The position numbers and the translations under genes are program-made. Positions 33,125 to 44,188 of a DNA stretch of 64,000 nucleotides are shown one piece after another; positions within the stretch are counted from its first letter, which is position 1; each line of letters begins with the position of its first letter. This DNA comes from Nocardioides panacisoli (GTDB lineage: Bacteria; Actinomycetota; Actinomycetes; Propionibacteriales; Nocardioidaceae), in assembly GCF_019448235.1 (NCBI RefSeq), contig NZ_CP080409.1:1054001-1118000 (forward strand), given 5' to 3'. The notes under the pieces were generated by a model, which was not told the DNA's origin, did not search any database, and saw only the letters and a list, made by a program, of their open reading frames with translations.

Positions 33125-34471
33125 ATGGAGATCTTGCTGTTGCTCGTGGGCCTGCTCGCCGGTGTCGCCGTGGGGTGGTCGGCCCGTCACGCAACCGCTC
33201 CTCGCCCGCCCTCGGCGGACGAGCTCCAGGCCCGTCAGGACGCCGTCGTCACCGAGGTGCGTCGCGAGGAGGAGCAGGCGCGTGCCGAGGTCGCCGCCCG
33301 GCTCGCCGCCGCCACGGCCTCCGTCGAGGAGCTCCGGGCCGCGCTGGCGGCCGCACGCGAGCAGTACGACCAGGACGCCACCCAGCGCCGGGAGGCCGCC
33401 GCCGAGCGCGAGCGGTCCGAGGCCGGCCACACGCAGGTCCTCAAGACGCTCACCCCGGTGGCGCAGCAGTTGCAGGCCATGCAGCGACGCGTGGAGGAGC
33501 TGGAGCAGCAGCGGTCCGAGCAGCACGGCGCGCTGGCCGAGCAGCTGCGCCACACGCAGAGCTCGGTGGCCGAGTCCAAGCGCGCTGCCGAGACGCTCGC
33601 CTCGGCCCTGTCCAACAACGCCGTCCGGGGCGTGTGGGGCGAGACGCAGCTGCGGACGCTGGTGGAGACCGCCGGTCTGCTCCAGCGGGTGGACTTCGAC
33701 CTGCAGGCCTCGATCGAGGCTGACTCCGGGGCGCGACGTCCCGACATGGTGGTCAACCTGCCGGGCGGCAAGCAGATGGCCGTGGACGCCAAGGTGCCCT
33801 ACAGCTCCTTCATCGACGCCCACCGCTCCGGCATCGACCCCGAGGAGCGCCAGCGCCTGCTGGGCGAGCACGCCAAGCAGGTGCGCCGCCACGTCGACGC
33901 GCTGTCGCAGAAGAGCTACTGGAGCGGGCTGGCGGTCAGCCCGGAGTTCACGGTGGCCTTCATCCCCAACGACCAGCTGCTCTCGGTCGCACTGGAGACG
34001 GACCCCTCGCTGCTGGACTACTCCTTCGGCAAGGGGATCGTGCTGGCGACCCCGGCGAACCTGTGGGCGATCCTCAAGACGGTCGCCTTCACCTGGCGCC
34101 AGGAGGCGCTGACCGAGGATGCACAGGAGGTCTTCGACCTCGGCCGGCAGCTCTACCGCCGTCTGGGCACCCTGGCCGAGCACGCGGAGAAGCTGCGGCG
34201 CTCGCTCGAGCGCACGGTCAACAGCTACAACTCCTTCGCGAACTCACTGGAGTCGCGGGTCATGGTCACCGCCCGCAAGCTCGACCGGACCGACGAGTCC
34301 GCGCTGCTGCCGACGCCCCAGACCATCGATGCCGCGCCGCGGGCACTGACCAGCGGCGACTTCGAGGCGCTGGCCGACCTCGACCGACCCGAGCTGGACC
34401 TCGGCCTCGGGACCACCGCCGACACCGTCGACGCCGAGGTGGTCGAGGACCCCGACTCCGCCGCGGGCTGA
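33125..34471 (+). CDS. rmuC: DNA recombination protein RmuC
   Basis: A 448-residue protein from ATG 33125. It has an N-terminal membrane helix (MEILLLLVGLLAGVAVGW), a long Ala/Glu/Arg coiled coil (about 30-150) and a C-terminal RmuC domain (about 155-400) with NAVRGVWGETQLRTLVE, RPDMVVNLPGGKQMAVDAKVP and the conserved SPEFTVAFIPND. RmuC limits DNA inversions at repeats, and a nuclease-like fold has been proposed. It converges with gcvP with 17 bases between the stops. Confidence 0.92.
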   Translation: MEILLLLVGLLAGVAVGWSARHATAPRPPSADELQARQDAVVTEVRREEEQARAEVAARLAAATASVEELRAALAAAREQYDQDATQRREAAAERERSEAGHTQVLKTLTPVAQQLQAMQRRVEELEQQRSEQHGALAEQLRHTQSSVAESKRAAETLASALSNNAVRGVWGETQLRTLVETAGLLQRVDFDLQASIEADSGARRPDMVVNLPGGKQMAVDAKVPYSSFIDAHRSGIDPEERQRLLGEHAKQVRRHVDALSQKSYWSGLAVSPEFTVAFIPNDQLLSVALETDPSLLDYSFGKGIVLATPANLWAILKTVAFTWRQEALTEDAQEVFDLGRQLYRRLGTLAEHAEKLRRSLERTVNSYNSFANSLESRVMVTARKLDRTDESALLPTPQTIDAAPRALTSGDFEALADLDRPELDLGLGTTADTVDAEVVEDPDSAAG

Positions 34472-34488
34472 GGCCCGCGCGGGTCCGG

Positions 34489-37308
<2,820 letters not shown>

Positions 37309-37359
37309 CGGGTGGGCTCCAGGATCACGGGGACGAAGCCTCCCCCTCTGTCACCGCCG

Positions 37360-37475
37360 TCGGCTCCAGAGTTGCCTGGTCCACGCGGTCCGGCTGCCTG
37401 AGAGGTTCCGGGGAGGAATTGCCCCTTCGGCGCCCCCGGGCCGCACTGCCCGGAGGACTCTCCCGCGTGGGATCG
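37360..37475 (-). ncRNA. Glycine riboswitch upstream of gcvP
   Basis: The minus strand carries the conserved aptamer blocks in order: CGGGAGAG, then GCGCCGAAGGGGCAA, CCCGGAACCTCTCAGGC and finally GGACC...AGGCAACTCTGGAG. This is the arrangement of actinobacterial gcv riboswitches. A short GGGGA/TCCCC hairpin lies between it and the gcvP start (37329-37345) and may be part of the expression platform. A single aptamer is clear; a second full aptamer was not seen. Confidence 0.9.
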
Positions 37476-37504
37476 TCAGCCCCGTCAGGCTACCAGCGGG
37501 TCGC

Positions 37505-38089
37505 TCAGCCGGCGCTGCGGGCGGCACGGCGCGCCGCCAGCTCGTCGCCGGGGACGTCCTCGCCCTCGGCGACCGCACGCTCGCTCGGAAGCTCCGAGAG
37601 CGTGCCCTCGATCTCGCGCCACACGCCACCGATGGCGATGCCGAACACGCCCTGGCCGCCCTGGAGCAGGTCGATGACCTCGTCGTTGCTGGTGCACTCG
37701 TAGACCGAGGCGCCGTCGCTCATCAGCGTGACCTGGGTCAGGTCGTCGGTGCCGCGCTCGCGCAGGTGGGTGACGGCGGTGCGGATCTGCTGCAGCGACA
37801 CACCGGTGTCCAGCAGTCGCTTGATGACCTTGAGGATCAAGATGTCCCGGAAGCTGTAGAGGCGCTGGGAACCGCTCCCCGACGCGTTGCGCACGGTCGG
37901 CTCGATGAGCCCGGTGCGTGCCCAGTAGTCCAGTTGGCGGTAGGTGATCCCGGCGGCGTTGCATGCCGTGGGACCGCGGTAGCCGGCATCGCTGGGAAGC
38001 GGCGAGACGTCGTCGGTGAAGAGGAGGCCCTGCTCCTCGGCAGCGTCGGCGGCGTCGAGGTTCGCCGAGTCCTGCTGGTGCTCGTTCAC
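37505..38089 (-). CDS. MerR family regulator (Rv1830-like)
   Basis: A 194-residue regulator. A winged helix (about 45-115) has YRQLDYWARTGLIEPT and QRLYSFRDILILKVIKRLLDTG; the C-terminal part (about 120-165) ends in GVFGIAIGGVWREIEGTL. The order gcvP, this MerR, a DUF151 nuclease, another MerR, an FHA protein and gcvH is the same as in M. tuberculosis Rv1832-Rv1826, where Rv1830 (reported as ResR/McdR) affects growth and division. No cysteine-based metal site typical of metal MerR proteins is visible. Confidence 0.9.
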   Translation of the reverse strand: MNEHQQDSANLDAADAAEEQGLLFTDDVSPLPSDAGYRGPTACNAAGITYRQLDYWARTGLIEPTVRNASGSGSQRLYSFRDILILKVIKRLLDTGVSLQQIRTAVTHLRERGTDDLTQVTLMSDGASVYECTSNDEVIDLLQGGQGVFGIAIGGVWREIEGTLSELPSERAVAEGEDVPGDELAARRAARSAG

Positions 38090-38236
38090 AGGCGTCCTCC
38101 GGGTGTTCCTCCGCCGCTGCGTGGTGACGGTGACGGGTGTCGTCTCGGGGAAATCATCACCACAGCGAAGTCATGACCAAACTACGGCGATGTGAGCCAC
38201 CCGTCAAAGAGGCCCGCCCGGCGTGTCGCAACTCTC

Positions 38237-38253
38237 ACCCTCCAGATGAGGGT
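38237..38253. repeat. Inverted repeat in the gap between MerR and the DUF151 gene
   Basis: ACCCTC-CAGAT-GAGGGT is a perfect 6-5-6 inverted repeat in the 182-base gap upstream of the MerR gene (38089) and downstream of the nuclease stop (38272). It may be a terminator stem for the nuclease gene or a MerR-type operator; no U-run is present. Confidence 0.4.
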
Positions 38254-38271
38254 CAGGGGACTCGCGGTCGG

Positions 38272-38739
38272 TCAGTCCGACTCGAAGTCCTCCGGGGAGA
38301 CGTGGTCGAGGAACTCCCGGAACCGCTCGACCTCGTCCTCCTCCTCGGCCGGCACCGCCAGCCCCGCCTCGTCCAGGACGCCGTCGGCGCAGTAGATCGT
38401 GGTGCCCATCCGCAGCGCCAGGGCGATGGAGTCGGAGGGACGCGCACTCACCTCGGCGCCGTCGGCGAAGACCAGCGTCGCGTAGAAGACGCCGTCACGG
38501 ACGTCGACGATCTGGACCTGCTCCAACTCACTGCCCACGGCCGCGAGGATGTCCTTCATCAGGTCGTGGGTCAGTGGCCGGGGTGGCACCACACCCTGCT
38601 GGGCGAAGGCGATCGCCGTCGCCTCCGCGGCACCGATCCAGATCGGCAGGTACCGATCGCCTGTCACCTCGCGCAGGAGCACGATCGGTTGGTTGGAGGG
38701 CATCTCCACCCGTACTCCCATGACGTCGACCTCACGCAC
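38272..38739 (-). CDS. Bifunctional nuclease family protein (DUF151)
   Basis: A 155-residue protein starting at ATG 38739. DUF151 landmarks are VMGVRVEMPSNQPIVLLRE, RYLPIWIGAAEATAIAFAQQG and RPLTHDLMKDIL, followed by an acidic C-terminal tail (EEEDEVERFREFLDH). Plant and archaeal relatives show DNase and RNase activity, but the bacterial role is unknown. It corresponds in position and size to Rv1829 between the two MerR genes. Confidence 0.9.
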   Translation of the reverse strand: MREVDVMGVRVEMPSNQPIVLLREVTGDRYLPIWIGAAEATAIAFAQQGVVPPRPLTHDLMKDILAAVGSELEQVQIVDVRDGVFYATLVFADGAEVSARPSDSIALALRMGTTIYCADGVLDEAGLAVPAEEEDEVERFREFLDHVSPEDFESD

Positions 38740-38794
38740 GCCTCCACCCTACTCCGGCAGGGGTGTCGGGCCGCAGGGGTGGGAGCCCCCAGCC

Positions 38795-39541
38795 TCAGAG
38801 CCGACGCAGGCCCGTCTTGACCAGGGTGGCGTGCAGCCGGACCGCCAGCGCGGCCATCTCGCTCGCCGCCTCCTCGGCACGGGCCGAGGCGGAGGTGTCA
38901 CGGCTGCGGCGCACCGGCGTCACGACCTGCTCGACGAGACCGACCTCGCGATCCGCAGCGGTCTTGAAGGCGCGGAGGTGGCGGGGTTCGAGCCCGAAGT
39001 CGGCGAGGTCCCGCGCAGCTTGGGCGATGACGAGGGCATCGGTGTCGTAGTGCCCGGTCGTCAAGGGCCGGACCAGGCCGAACTCCTCGAGCTGGTCCAG
39101 CAGCTCCTCGGGCACCTCGGCGATCTTCACCAGCTCCTTGCGCGAGATCCGCAGGTTGTCGCTGCGGCGGAACGACTCGGGGGCCGGGAGGCCGTCGGCG
39201 CTGAGTGCCACGGTCGGCACGGTCGGCACGGTCGGCTCGATCGGCGGCGGCTCCATCCCGCGGTCGATCGCGTCGAGGTGTTCGCCGATGACCTTCAGCG
39301 GGAGGTAGTGGTCACGCTGCATCCGCAAGACGTAGCGGAGCCGGTCGACGTCCTCCTCGGAGAACTTGCGGTAGCCCGCCGGGGTCCGCTGCGGCTTGAT
39401 GAGCCCCTTGTCCTCCAGGAACCGGATCTTGGGGATCGTGACGCTCGGGTGGTCCGCGCGCAACTGCTCGAGCACCTGCCCGATCGTCATCAGCGCGGGT
39501 GCGTCCGCCGGCCCGGCCCGATCGGGTCGCGGGGCTCCCAC
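38795..39541 (-). CDS. ftsR: MerR family regulator FtsR-like
   Basis: A 248-residue regulator. The N-terminal HTH (about 17-85) reads MTIGQVLEQLRADHPSVTIPKIRFLEDKGLI, then RKFSEEDVDRLRYVLRMQRDHYLPLKVI; a second helical domain (about 125-210) contains LRISRKELVKIAEVPEELLDQLEEFGL. This matches FtsR of Corynebacterium and Rv1828, which control ftsZ. GTG 39541 gives the full frame; the internal ATG at 39490 would start directly at the HTH. A 9-base unit repeated three times encodes V-P-T-V-P-T-V-P-T at 39211-39237, in the linker. Confidence 0.88.
   Translation of the reverse strand: MGAPRPDRAGPADAPALMTIGQVLEQLRADHPSVTIPKIRFLEDKGLIKPQRTPAGYRKFSEEDVDRLRYVLRMQRDHYLPLKVIGEHLDAIDRGMEPPPIEPTVPTVPTVALSADGLPAPESFRRSDNLRISRKELVKIAEVPEELLDQLEEFGLVRPLTTGHYDTDALVIAQAARDLADFGLEPRHLRAFKTAADREVGLVEQVVTPVRRSRDTSASARAEEAASEMAALAVRLHATLVKTGLRRL
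39211..39237 (-). repeat. Three tandem 9-bp units inside the ftsR-like gene
   Basis: The plus-strand unit CGGTCGGCA occurs three times (the last ending in T), encoding a Val-Pro-Thr repeat in the interdomain linker. In-frame unit changes would only alter linker length. Confidence 0.8.
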
Positions 39542-39542
39542 G

Positions 39543-40043
39543 TCAGGCGCCCTCGTGTCCGGCGTAGAAGACCAGGCGGTACTTGCCGATCTGGACCTCG
39601 TCGCTGTCCTGCAGGGCGACCTTCTCGATCCGGTCGCGGTTGACGTAGGTGCCGTTGAGGCTGCCCACGTCGCTCACCGTGAAGCCCTCCGGCGTGCGAT
39701 CGAAGATCGCGTGCCGCCGCGAGACCGTCACGTCGTCGAGGAAGATCTCGCTCTTGGGATGGCGGCCCGCCTGCACCTGGTCCTGGTCGAGCAGGAAGCG
39801 GCTGCCCGCTCCCGGGCCCTTCTGGACGACGAGGAGCGCGTGGCCGACCGGGAGCGCGTCCACCGCGGCGGCGTCGACCGCGCTCAGTTGCCGGTCGCCG
39901 GTCTCCAGGCGGTCACCGACACCGATCTGCATCGTGTCGCTGTCCATGGCGCCGGAGTCGGCGGTGAGCAGACGCGTCCCACACTGGGCACAGAACCGTG
40001 CGTCATCGGGGTTCTGCCGGCCGCAGGCGGTGCAGAACGGCAT
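39543..40043 (-). CDS. garA: FHA domain protein with N-terminal zinc ribbon (GarA position)
   Basis: A 166-residue protein. ATG 40043 has GAGGAG five bases upstream. Residues 3-23 form a zinc ribbon (FCTACGRQNPDDARFCAQCG). The FHA domain (about 75-160) has AGRHPKSEIFLDDVTVSRRHA, the phosphothreonine-binding GRH/SRRH residues, then GSLNGTYVN. In mycobacteria GarA switches off glutamate metabolism by intramolecular binding of a phosphorylated N-terminal ETT(S/T) motif. That motif is not seen here, and a zinc ribbon occupies the N-terminus, so the control may differ. The gene stops just before the ftsR start (1-base gap) and is 91 bases from gcvH. Confidence 0.85.
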   Translation of the reverse strand: MPFCTACGRQNPDDARFCAQCGTRLLTADSGAMDSDTMQIGVGDRLETGDRQLSAVDAAAVDALPVGHALLVVQKGPGAGSRFLLDQDQVQAGRHPKSEIFLDDVTVSRRHAIFDRTPEGFTVSDVGSLNGTYVNRDRIEKVALQDSDEVQIGKYRLVFYAGHEGA

Positions 40044-40134
40044 CACAACTCCTCGCTGTCGGGACCACGTGCTGACTCCGAGCCTCACCGAACCCTCAAC
40101 TTCACGGTGAGGCTCGCTACGAGACCTTACCCCC

Positions 40135-40524
40135 TCACTCCTCGACGCGGGACCGGTACACGTCGGCGTCGAGCAGATCGTCGACATCGGCCGCGGAGGC
40201 GGGGCGCATCTCGAACAGCCAGCCCTCGGCGTACGGCGCGGTGTTGACCAGCTCCGGCTGGTCCTCCAGGGCGGGATTGACCGCGGTGACCTCGCCGGAC
40301 AGGGGGGCGTAGACGTCGCTGACCGACTTGGTGGACTCCAGCTCGCCGCAGGCGTCGCTCGCGGAGAGCTCGGTGCCGGCCTCGGGCAGTGACACGAAGA
40401 CGATGTCGCCGAGCGCGTCCTGGGCGTAGTCGGTGATGCCGATGCGGACCGACCCCTCGCTCTCCCCCGGTGACTTCACCCACTCGTGCTCGTCGGTGTA
40501 CTTCAGGTCGCTGGGGATGTCCAC
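40135..40524 (-). CDS. gcvH: Glycine cleavage system H protein
   Basis: A 129-residue lipoyl carrier. GTG 40524 follows GGAGG at five bases and starts at the family's usual point (DIPSDLKYTDEHEWVK). The lipoylated lysine is Lys66 in ELESTKSVSDVYAP. It carries the aminomethyl intermediate between GcvP and GcvT. In the conserved block order it sits next to the FHA gene as in Rv1826-Rv1827. The glycine riboswitch does not precede this copy. Confidence 0.95.
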   Translation of the reverse strand: MDIPSDLKYTDEHEWVKSPGESEGSVRIGITDYAQDALGDIVFVSLPEAGTELSASDACGELESTKSVSDVYAPLSGEVTAVNPALEDQPELVNTAPYAEGWLFEMRPASAADVDDLLDADVYRSRVEE

Positions 40525-40562
40525 GTGGTCCTCCGTCGGCTGGTCGGTTGTCCGGGGGAAGG

Positions 40563-41324
40563 CTACTGGCCCTCGGCGGGCTCTGCCCACCGCGACTCCT
40601 CGGGCTCCTGGACCGCGGTGATGTCCAGTGAGTTCAGCTCGGCCACCTCGACCTGCGCGCCGTCGTCGACGAGCCCGATGCCGGCGCCGACCCGGGTGTC
40701 CAGGGCACCGGCGAGTGCGGAGGGCTCACCGATCGCCTCGATGATGTACGGCGGCTCGACCAGCTGTCCGTCGAGCTCGAACCCGCCCGGCGCATCGGTG
40801 ATCGCCGTGTCGGCCACCACCCGGACCGTGCCGTTGACCTGGATGGCCTCGGCGTCGTTGGTGCGCAGCTCCTGGATGACGTCGATGAGCGAACCGACGT
40901 CGACGCGCCCCTCGCCCTCCTCGGTGATGGTGGCGCGGATGCCGGGTCCGGTGACGGGCACGAGGCCGGCGAGCATCGTGAGGTTGTCGATCTCCTCACG
41001 GGCGGCGTCGATCGCGGCCTGGCGTTGGTTCGTGGAGCTGCGCAGCTCCTCCCGCGTCGACTCGAGCCGGTCGATCTCGCCCTGGGCGCGCTGCCGGGCG
41101 CCGGCGAGGCCGTCGAGGACGTCGACCAGCTCCTGCTGCCGCAGAGCCGAGTAGTCGTTCTCGTTGGCGGTCACGCTGACCTGGGTGACCGCCATGAACC
41201 CGAGCAGCCCCAGCAGCACGGCGACCACGGCCTGGCGTCGCGAGGGACGCGCGATGGCGGCGAAGAGGCGGGACTGTCCGGGCCGTGCCGGTGCACGGTC
41301 CTCGGTCTCCTCCGGCTCAGGCAT
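40563..41324 (-). CDS. DUF881 family protein (Rv1825-like)
   Basis: A 253-residue membrane-anchored protein from ATG 41324. A single helix (about 28-50, RQAVVAVLLGLLGFMAV) is followed by a coiled coil (about 60-115, LRQQELVDVLDGLAGARQ...) and the extracytoplasmic DUF881 domain (about 120-235) with LVPVTGPGIRATITE, SLIDVIQELRTNDAEAI and PPYIIEAIGEPSAL. The family is found in actinobacteria and Firmicutes near division and envelope genes. No enzyme activity is known. It overlaps the small basic protein gene by 8 bases. Confidence 0.9.
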   Translation of the reverse strand: MPEPEETEDRAPARPGQSRLFAAIARPSRRQAVVAVLLGLLGFMAVTQVSVTANENDYSALRQQELVDVLDGLAGARQRAQGEIDRLESTREELRSSTNQRQAAIDAAREEIDNLTMLAGLVPVTGPGIRATITEEGEGRVDVGSLIDVIQELRTNDAEAIQVNGTVRVVADTAITDAPGGFELDGQLVEPPYIIEAIGEPSALAGALDTRVGAGIGLVDDGAQVEVAELNSLDITAVQEPEESRWAEPAEGQ

Positions 41325-41649
41325 GGAACAAGTGTCTCCGGATGGCAGCGACGTTGGTGAAGATGCGGATGCCGAGCACCACGATGACCCCGGTCGAGAG
41401 CTGCGAGCCGACGCCCAGGCGATCACCGAGGTAGACGATGCCCGCCGCGATCACCACGTTGCTCAGGAAGGAGACGACGAACACCTTGTCGTCGAAGATC
41501 CCGTCCAGGTAGGCACGCAGCGCGCCGAAGACCGCGTCGAGCGCGGCGACCACCGCGATCGGCAGGTAGCGCTCGAAGGTGAGCGGGATGTCGGGTTGCA
41601 GCACGAGGCCGAGGACGACGCCGACCAGGAGCCCGAGAATCGCGATCAC
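41317..41649 (-). CDS. Small basic family membrane protein (DUF1290, Rv1824-like)
   Basis: A 110-residue protein from GTG 41649, preceded by GGAGG. Three helices are clear: AILGLLVGVVLGLVL, then VAALDAVFGALRAYLDG and VSFLSNVVIAAGIVYLGDRLG, with a final IFTNVAAIRRHLF. The conserved core ALDAVFGALRA and the position between two DUF881 genes identify the family. It probably forms a membrane complex with them, an inference from strict co-occurrence. Confidence 0.9.
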   Translation of the reverse strand: MIAILGLLVGVVLGLVLQPDIPLTFERYLPIAVVAALDAVFGALRAYLDGIFDDKVFVVSFLSNVVIAAGIVYLGDRLGVGSQLSTGVIVVLGIRIFTNVAAIRRHLFHA

Positions 41650-42494
41650 TGCGCCTCCCCTCTCCGTGCATCGTCGAGACGCTCCGCAGACGTTAGTGCC
41701 TGTCCCCCCAGCGGCGCGGCAGGGATGCGGAGTTCCGGCGCGTTGCGGGGTTCGGGGTTCCAACCGAACTGCTGGGCCAGGGCGAAGAACTCGTTGCCCC
41801 CGGTGGTCTCGAGCAGGTTCGCGGCCAGGGTGTCCGGGTTGCCGATCGCGAGCACCGTGTAGGGCGACCCGACGACCCGTTTGTTGATCTCGACGTTGTT
41901 GCCCACGTTGCGGATGCCACCCCGTGCGTTGATGCGCTGGCCGTTGATCGAGATCGCCTCGGCACCGGCGGCCCAGAGTCCGTTGACCAGGGCTGCCAGG
42001 TCGGAGTCACGCACCCACTCGGTGGCGGGGTCGGCCGAGGGCAGGTGCTCGAAGGTGATGCGGATGCCCGGCCCCGTGACCGCCGTCGACCCGGTCTGCC
42101 CACCGAGCGTGCGGGAGCGGGCACTGGTCTCGGCGAGGCTGCCACCCAGGTCGACGAGGTTGTTCTCCGCGGCGGCGTTGGCGGCCTGCAGGTCCGCCAA
42201 CGCGGCCTGGGCGGAGTCCAGGGATCGGTCGGTGCTCTCGATGCGATCGAGGATCTGCGCGCGACTGGCCTCGGTGACGTCGGCGTTGCGGGAGGTCTGC
42301 ACCGCAGCGAGGGTGACCAGCAGGCCGAAGACCGCGATCACGCTCGCTGCGATCACCCGCGCGGCCGGGTGCCGCTCGGGCTCGACGGTGCCGCCGCGCG
42401 TCGCGACCTCGTGGTACTCGCGCTCCAGCGCGTCGTCGCGGACCAGGTCCAGCAACGGGGTGAGCGCACGCGGGGTCGGCGGGGCCTCACTCAT
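41646..42494 (-). CDS. DUF881 family protein (Rv1823-like)
   Basis: A 282-residue protein, larger than its neighbour, with a cytosolic stretch (1-45), one membrane helix (about 46-66), a coiled coil (about 70-125) and a DUF881 domain (about 130-245: VTGPGIRITFEHLP, LAALVNGLWAAGAEAISINGQRI, GSPYTVLAIGNPDTL). The stop overlaps the start of the small basic protein gene and the start overlaps the stop of the phosphatidyltransferase, so all four genes are one coupled operon, as in Rv1822-Rv1825. Confidence 0.9.
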   Translation of the reverse strand: MSEAPPTPRALTPLLDLVRDDALEREYHEVATRGGTVEPERHPAARVIAASVIAVFGLLVTLAAVQTSRNADVTEASRAQILDRIESTDRSLDSAQAALADLQAANAAAENNLVDLGGSLAETSARSRTLGGQTGSTAVTGPGIRITFEHLPSADPATEWVRDSDLAALVNGLWAAGAEAISINGQRINARGGIRNVGNNVEINKRVVGSPYTVLAIGNPDTLAANLLETTGGNEFFALAQQFGWNPEPRNAPELRIPAAPLGGQALTSAERLDDARRGEAQ

Positions 42495-43098
42495 CGGCCA
42501 TCGCCTCCCGGAGTCGACGTGGCTCCGTGGCCGCCATCAGCTTGCGCACCTGCCAGGCGTAGAGCACGCCGGCCCACCAGTAGAGCGCGATGCCCCAGAC
42601 CGCCAGGGCCCAGCCGAAGACGCGGGCCAGCTCGGGCCCGGTGCCGGTGCCGTCGCCGAGCAGCAGCAGCGGGAAGGCGTAGAGGAGGTTGAACGTCGCC
42701 GCCTTGCCGAGGAAGTGGACGGGGAGGGCGCTGTAGCCACGGGAGCGGAGCAGGGGCACCAGCCCCCACATCAGCAGGTCCCGCAGCGGCAACGAGGCGG
42801 CCAGCCACCACGGGATCACGTCGCGCAGGGCGAGGCCGACCACCACGGCGAGGATGTAGAGCCGGTCGGCGATCGGGTCGAGCAACTCACCGACCACCGA
42901 GGTCTGGTTCAGCCGACGCGCGAGCCACCCGTCGAGGAAGTCGGTGAGCCCCGAGACCATGAGCACCGCGAGCGCCCACCCGTCCTCCTCGGGGCCGAGG
43001 ACGAGCCACAGGAACAGGGGGACGCCAGCCAGGCGCAGCGCGCTCAGGACGTTCGGCACGGTGAGCACGCGCGTGCTGTCAGTCATCGGGCCGGCCAC
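42487..43098 (-). CDS. CDP-alcohol phosphatidyltransferase (PgsA-like)
   Basis: A 203-residue membrane enzyme. The defining motif D-G-x2-A-R-x8-G-x3-D-x3-D is complete in DGWLARRLNQTSVVGELLDPIADR (about 56-79), within six or so helices. GTG 43098 is used; ATG 43086 is a possible shorter start. It transfers a phosphatidyl group from CDP-diacylglycerol to an alcohol. By position (Rv1822, annotated pgsA2) it could make phosphatidylglycerolphosphate, cardiolipin or another anionic lipid; the acceptor cannot be decided from the sequence. Confidence 0.88.
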   Translation of the reverse strand: MAGPMTDSTRVLTVPNVLSALRLAGVPLFLWLVLGPEEDGWALAVLMVSGLTDFLDGWLARRLNQTSVVGELLDPIADRLYILAVVVGLALRDVIPWWLAASLPLRDLLMWGLVPLLRSRGYSALPVHFLGKAATFNLLYAFPLLLLGDGTGTGPELARVFGWALAVWGIALYWWAGVLYAWQVRKLMAATEPRRLREAMADE

Positions 43099-43144
43099 GG
43101 GATCAGCCTAGTTGTCCGGGGGGTGGCCCCGCGCAGCGCCGCGG

Positions 43145-44188
43145 TCACGTGTCGGCAGAATGCGCGGCGTCACGGATCTCGCCCACCAGTTCCTCGATGA
43201 CGTCCTCGAGGGCGGCGACACCGACCGTGGTGCCGGCGTCGTCCACCACCCGCGCGAGGTGGGCACCTCGTCGCTGCAGCACCTCGAGGACCTCGTGGAG
43301 CGGGGTGTCCAGCCGCACCGACGCGAACGGCCGTACGCCGCGGTCGGTCACCGGACGGGCCCGCTGGCGGGGATCGTCCTCGAGCACGTCCTTGATGTGG
43401 AGGTAGCCGATGAGCTTGCCGCCGTCCAGGATCGGGAAGCGGCTGAATCCCGTCGCGGCGCACAGGTCCTCGACCTCGCGCAGCGTGGCGCCGCGCGGCA
43501 GCGTCGCCAGGTCCTCGGGGGCGATGGTGACGGCCTCGACGGTCTTCTCGGTGAAGGTCAGCGCACCGGAGAGGCGGTCGTACTCGTCCTCGGCGATGAG
43601 CCCCTCCCCGTGCGACTCCTCGACCAGCGCCGCGACCTCCTGGCGGGTGAAGCTGCTGCTCACCTCGTCCTTGGGCTCGATCCCGAGCAGGCGGAGGATG
43701 CCGTTGGCGAGGGCGTTGATGGTCACGATCACCGGTCGCAGCACGGTGACGATCGTGAACATCGCCGGGCCGAGCACGAGCGCCGCACGATCCGGCCCGG
43801 CGATGGCAATGTTCTTGGGCACCATCTCCCCCAGCACCACGTGCAGGCACACGACGATCACCAGCGCGATGGCAAAGGCGATCGGGTGCACCAGGCCGTG
43901 CGGGACCCCGAGCGCATCCAGCCCGGGTTCGATCAGGTGGGCCACGGCAGGCTCGCCCACCGCACCGAGGCCGAGCGAGCACACGGTGATCCCCAGCTGG
44001 GCGCCGGCCATCATCTGCGAGACCTGTTCCATCGCCCGCAGCGTGGTCCGCGCGCCGCGCGATCCGGCCTCGGCGCGAGGCTCGATCTGGCTGCGCCGGG
44101 CCGAGATGAGGGCGAACTCGGCACCGACGAAGAAGGCGTTGGCCGCCAGGAGGAGGACCGCGACGGCCAGGGCGACGGTGCTACTCAT
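43145..44188 (-). CDS. CNNM/CorC-type transporter-associated protein (hemolysin family), short
   Basis: A 347-residue protein: an N-terminal CNNM/DUF21 membrane domain (about 1-190, with AEFALISARRSQIEP, GITVCSLGLGAVGEPA and LGEMVPKNIA) and a CBS pair (about 205-340: LREVEDLCAATGFSRFPIL, GYLHIKDVLEDD, VAALEDVIEELVGEI). It lacks the C-terminal CorC/HlyC domain of its partner. Such proteins are linked to Mg2+ export or resistance. It overlaps the partner gene by 8 bases. Confidence 0.9.
   Translation of the reverse strand: MSSTVALAVAVLLLAANAFFVGAEFALISARRSQIEPRAEAGSRGARTTLRAMEQVSQMMAGAQLGITVCSLGLGAVGEPAVAHLIEPGLDALGVPHGLVHPIAFAIALVIVVCLHVVLGEMVPKNIAIAGPDRAALVLGPAMFTIVTVLRPVIVTINALANGILRLLGIEPKDEVSSSFTRQEVAALVEESHGEGLIAEDEYDRLSGALTFTEKTVEAVTIAPEDLATLPRGATLREVEDLCAATGFSRFPILDGGKLIGYLHIKDVLEDDPRQRARPVTDRGVRPFASVRLDTPLHEVLEVLQRRGAHLARVVDDAGTTVGVAALEDVIEELVGEIRDAAHSADT

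Noticed and set aside
39211..39237. Three tandem 9-bp units considered as the start of a CRISPR or regulatory array
   Set aside because: There are no spacers and the repeat is in frame inside the ftsR-like gene, coding for a Val-Pro-Thr linker.
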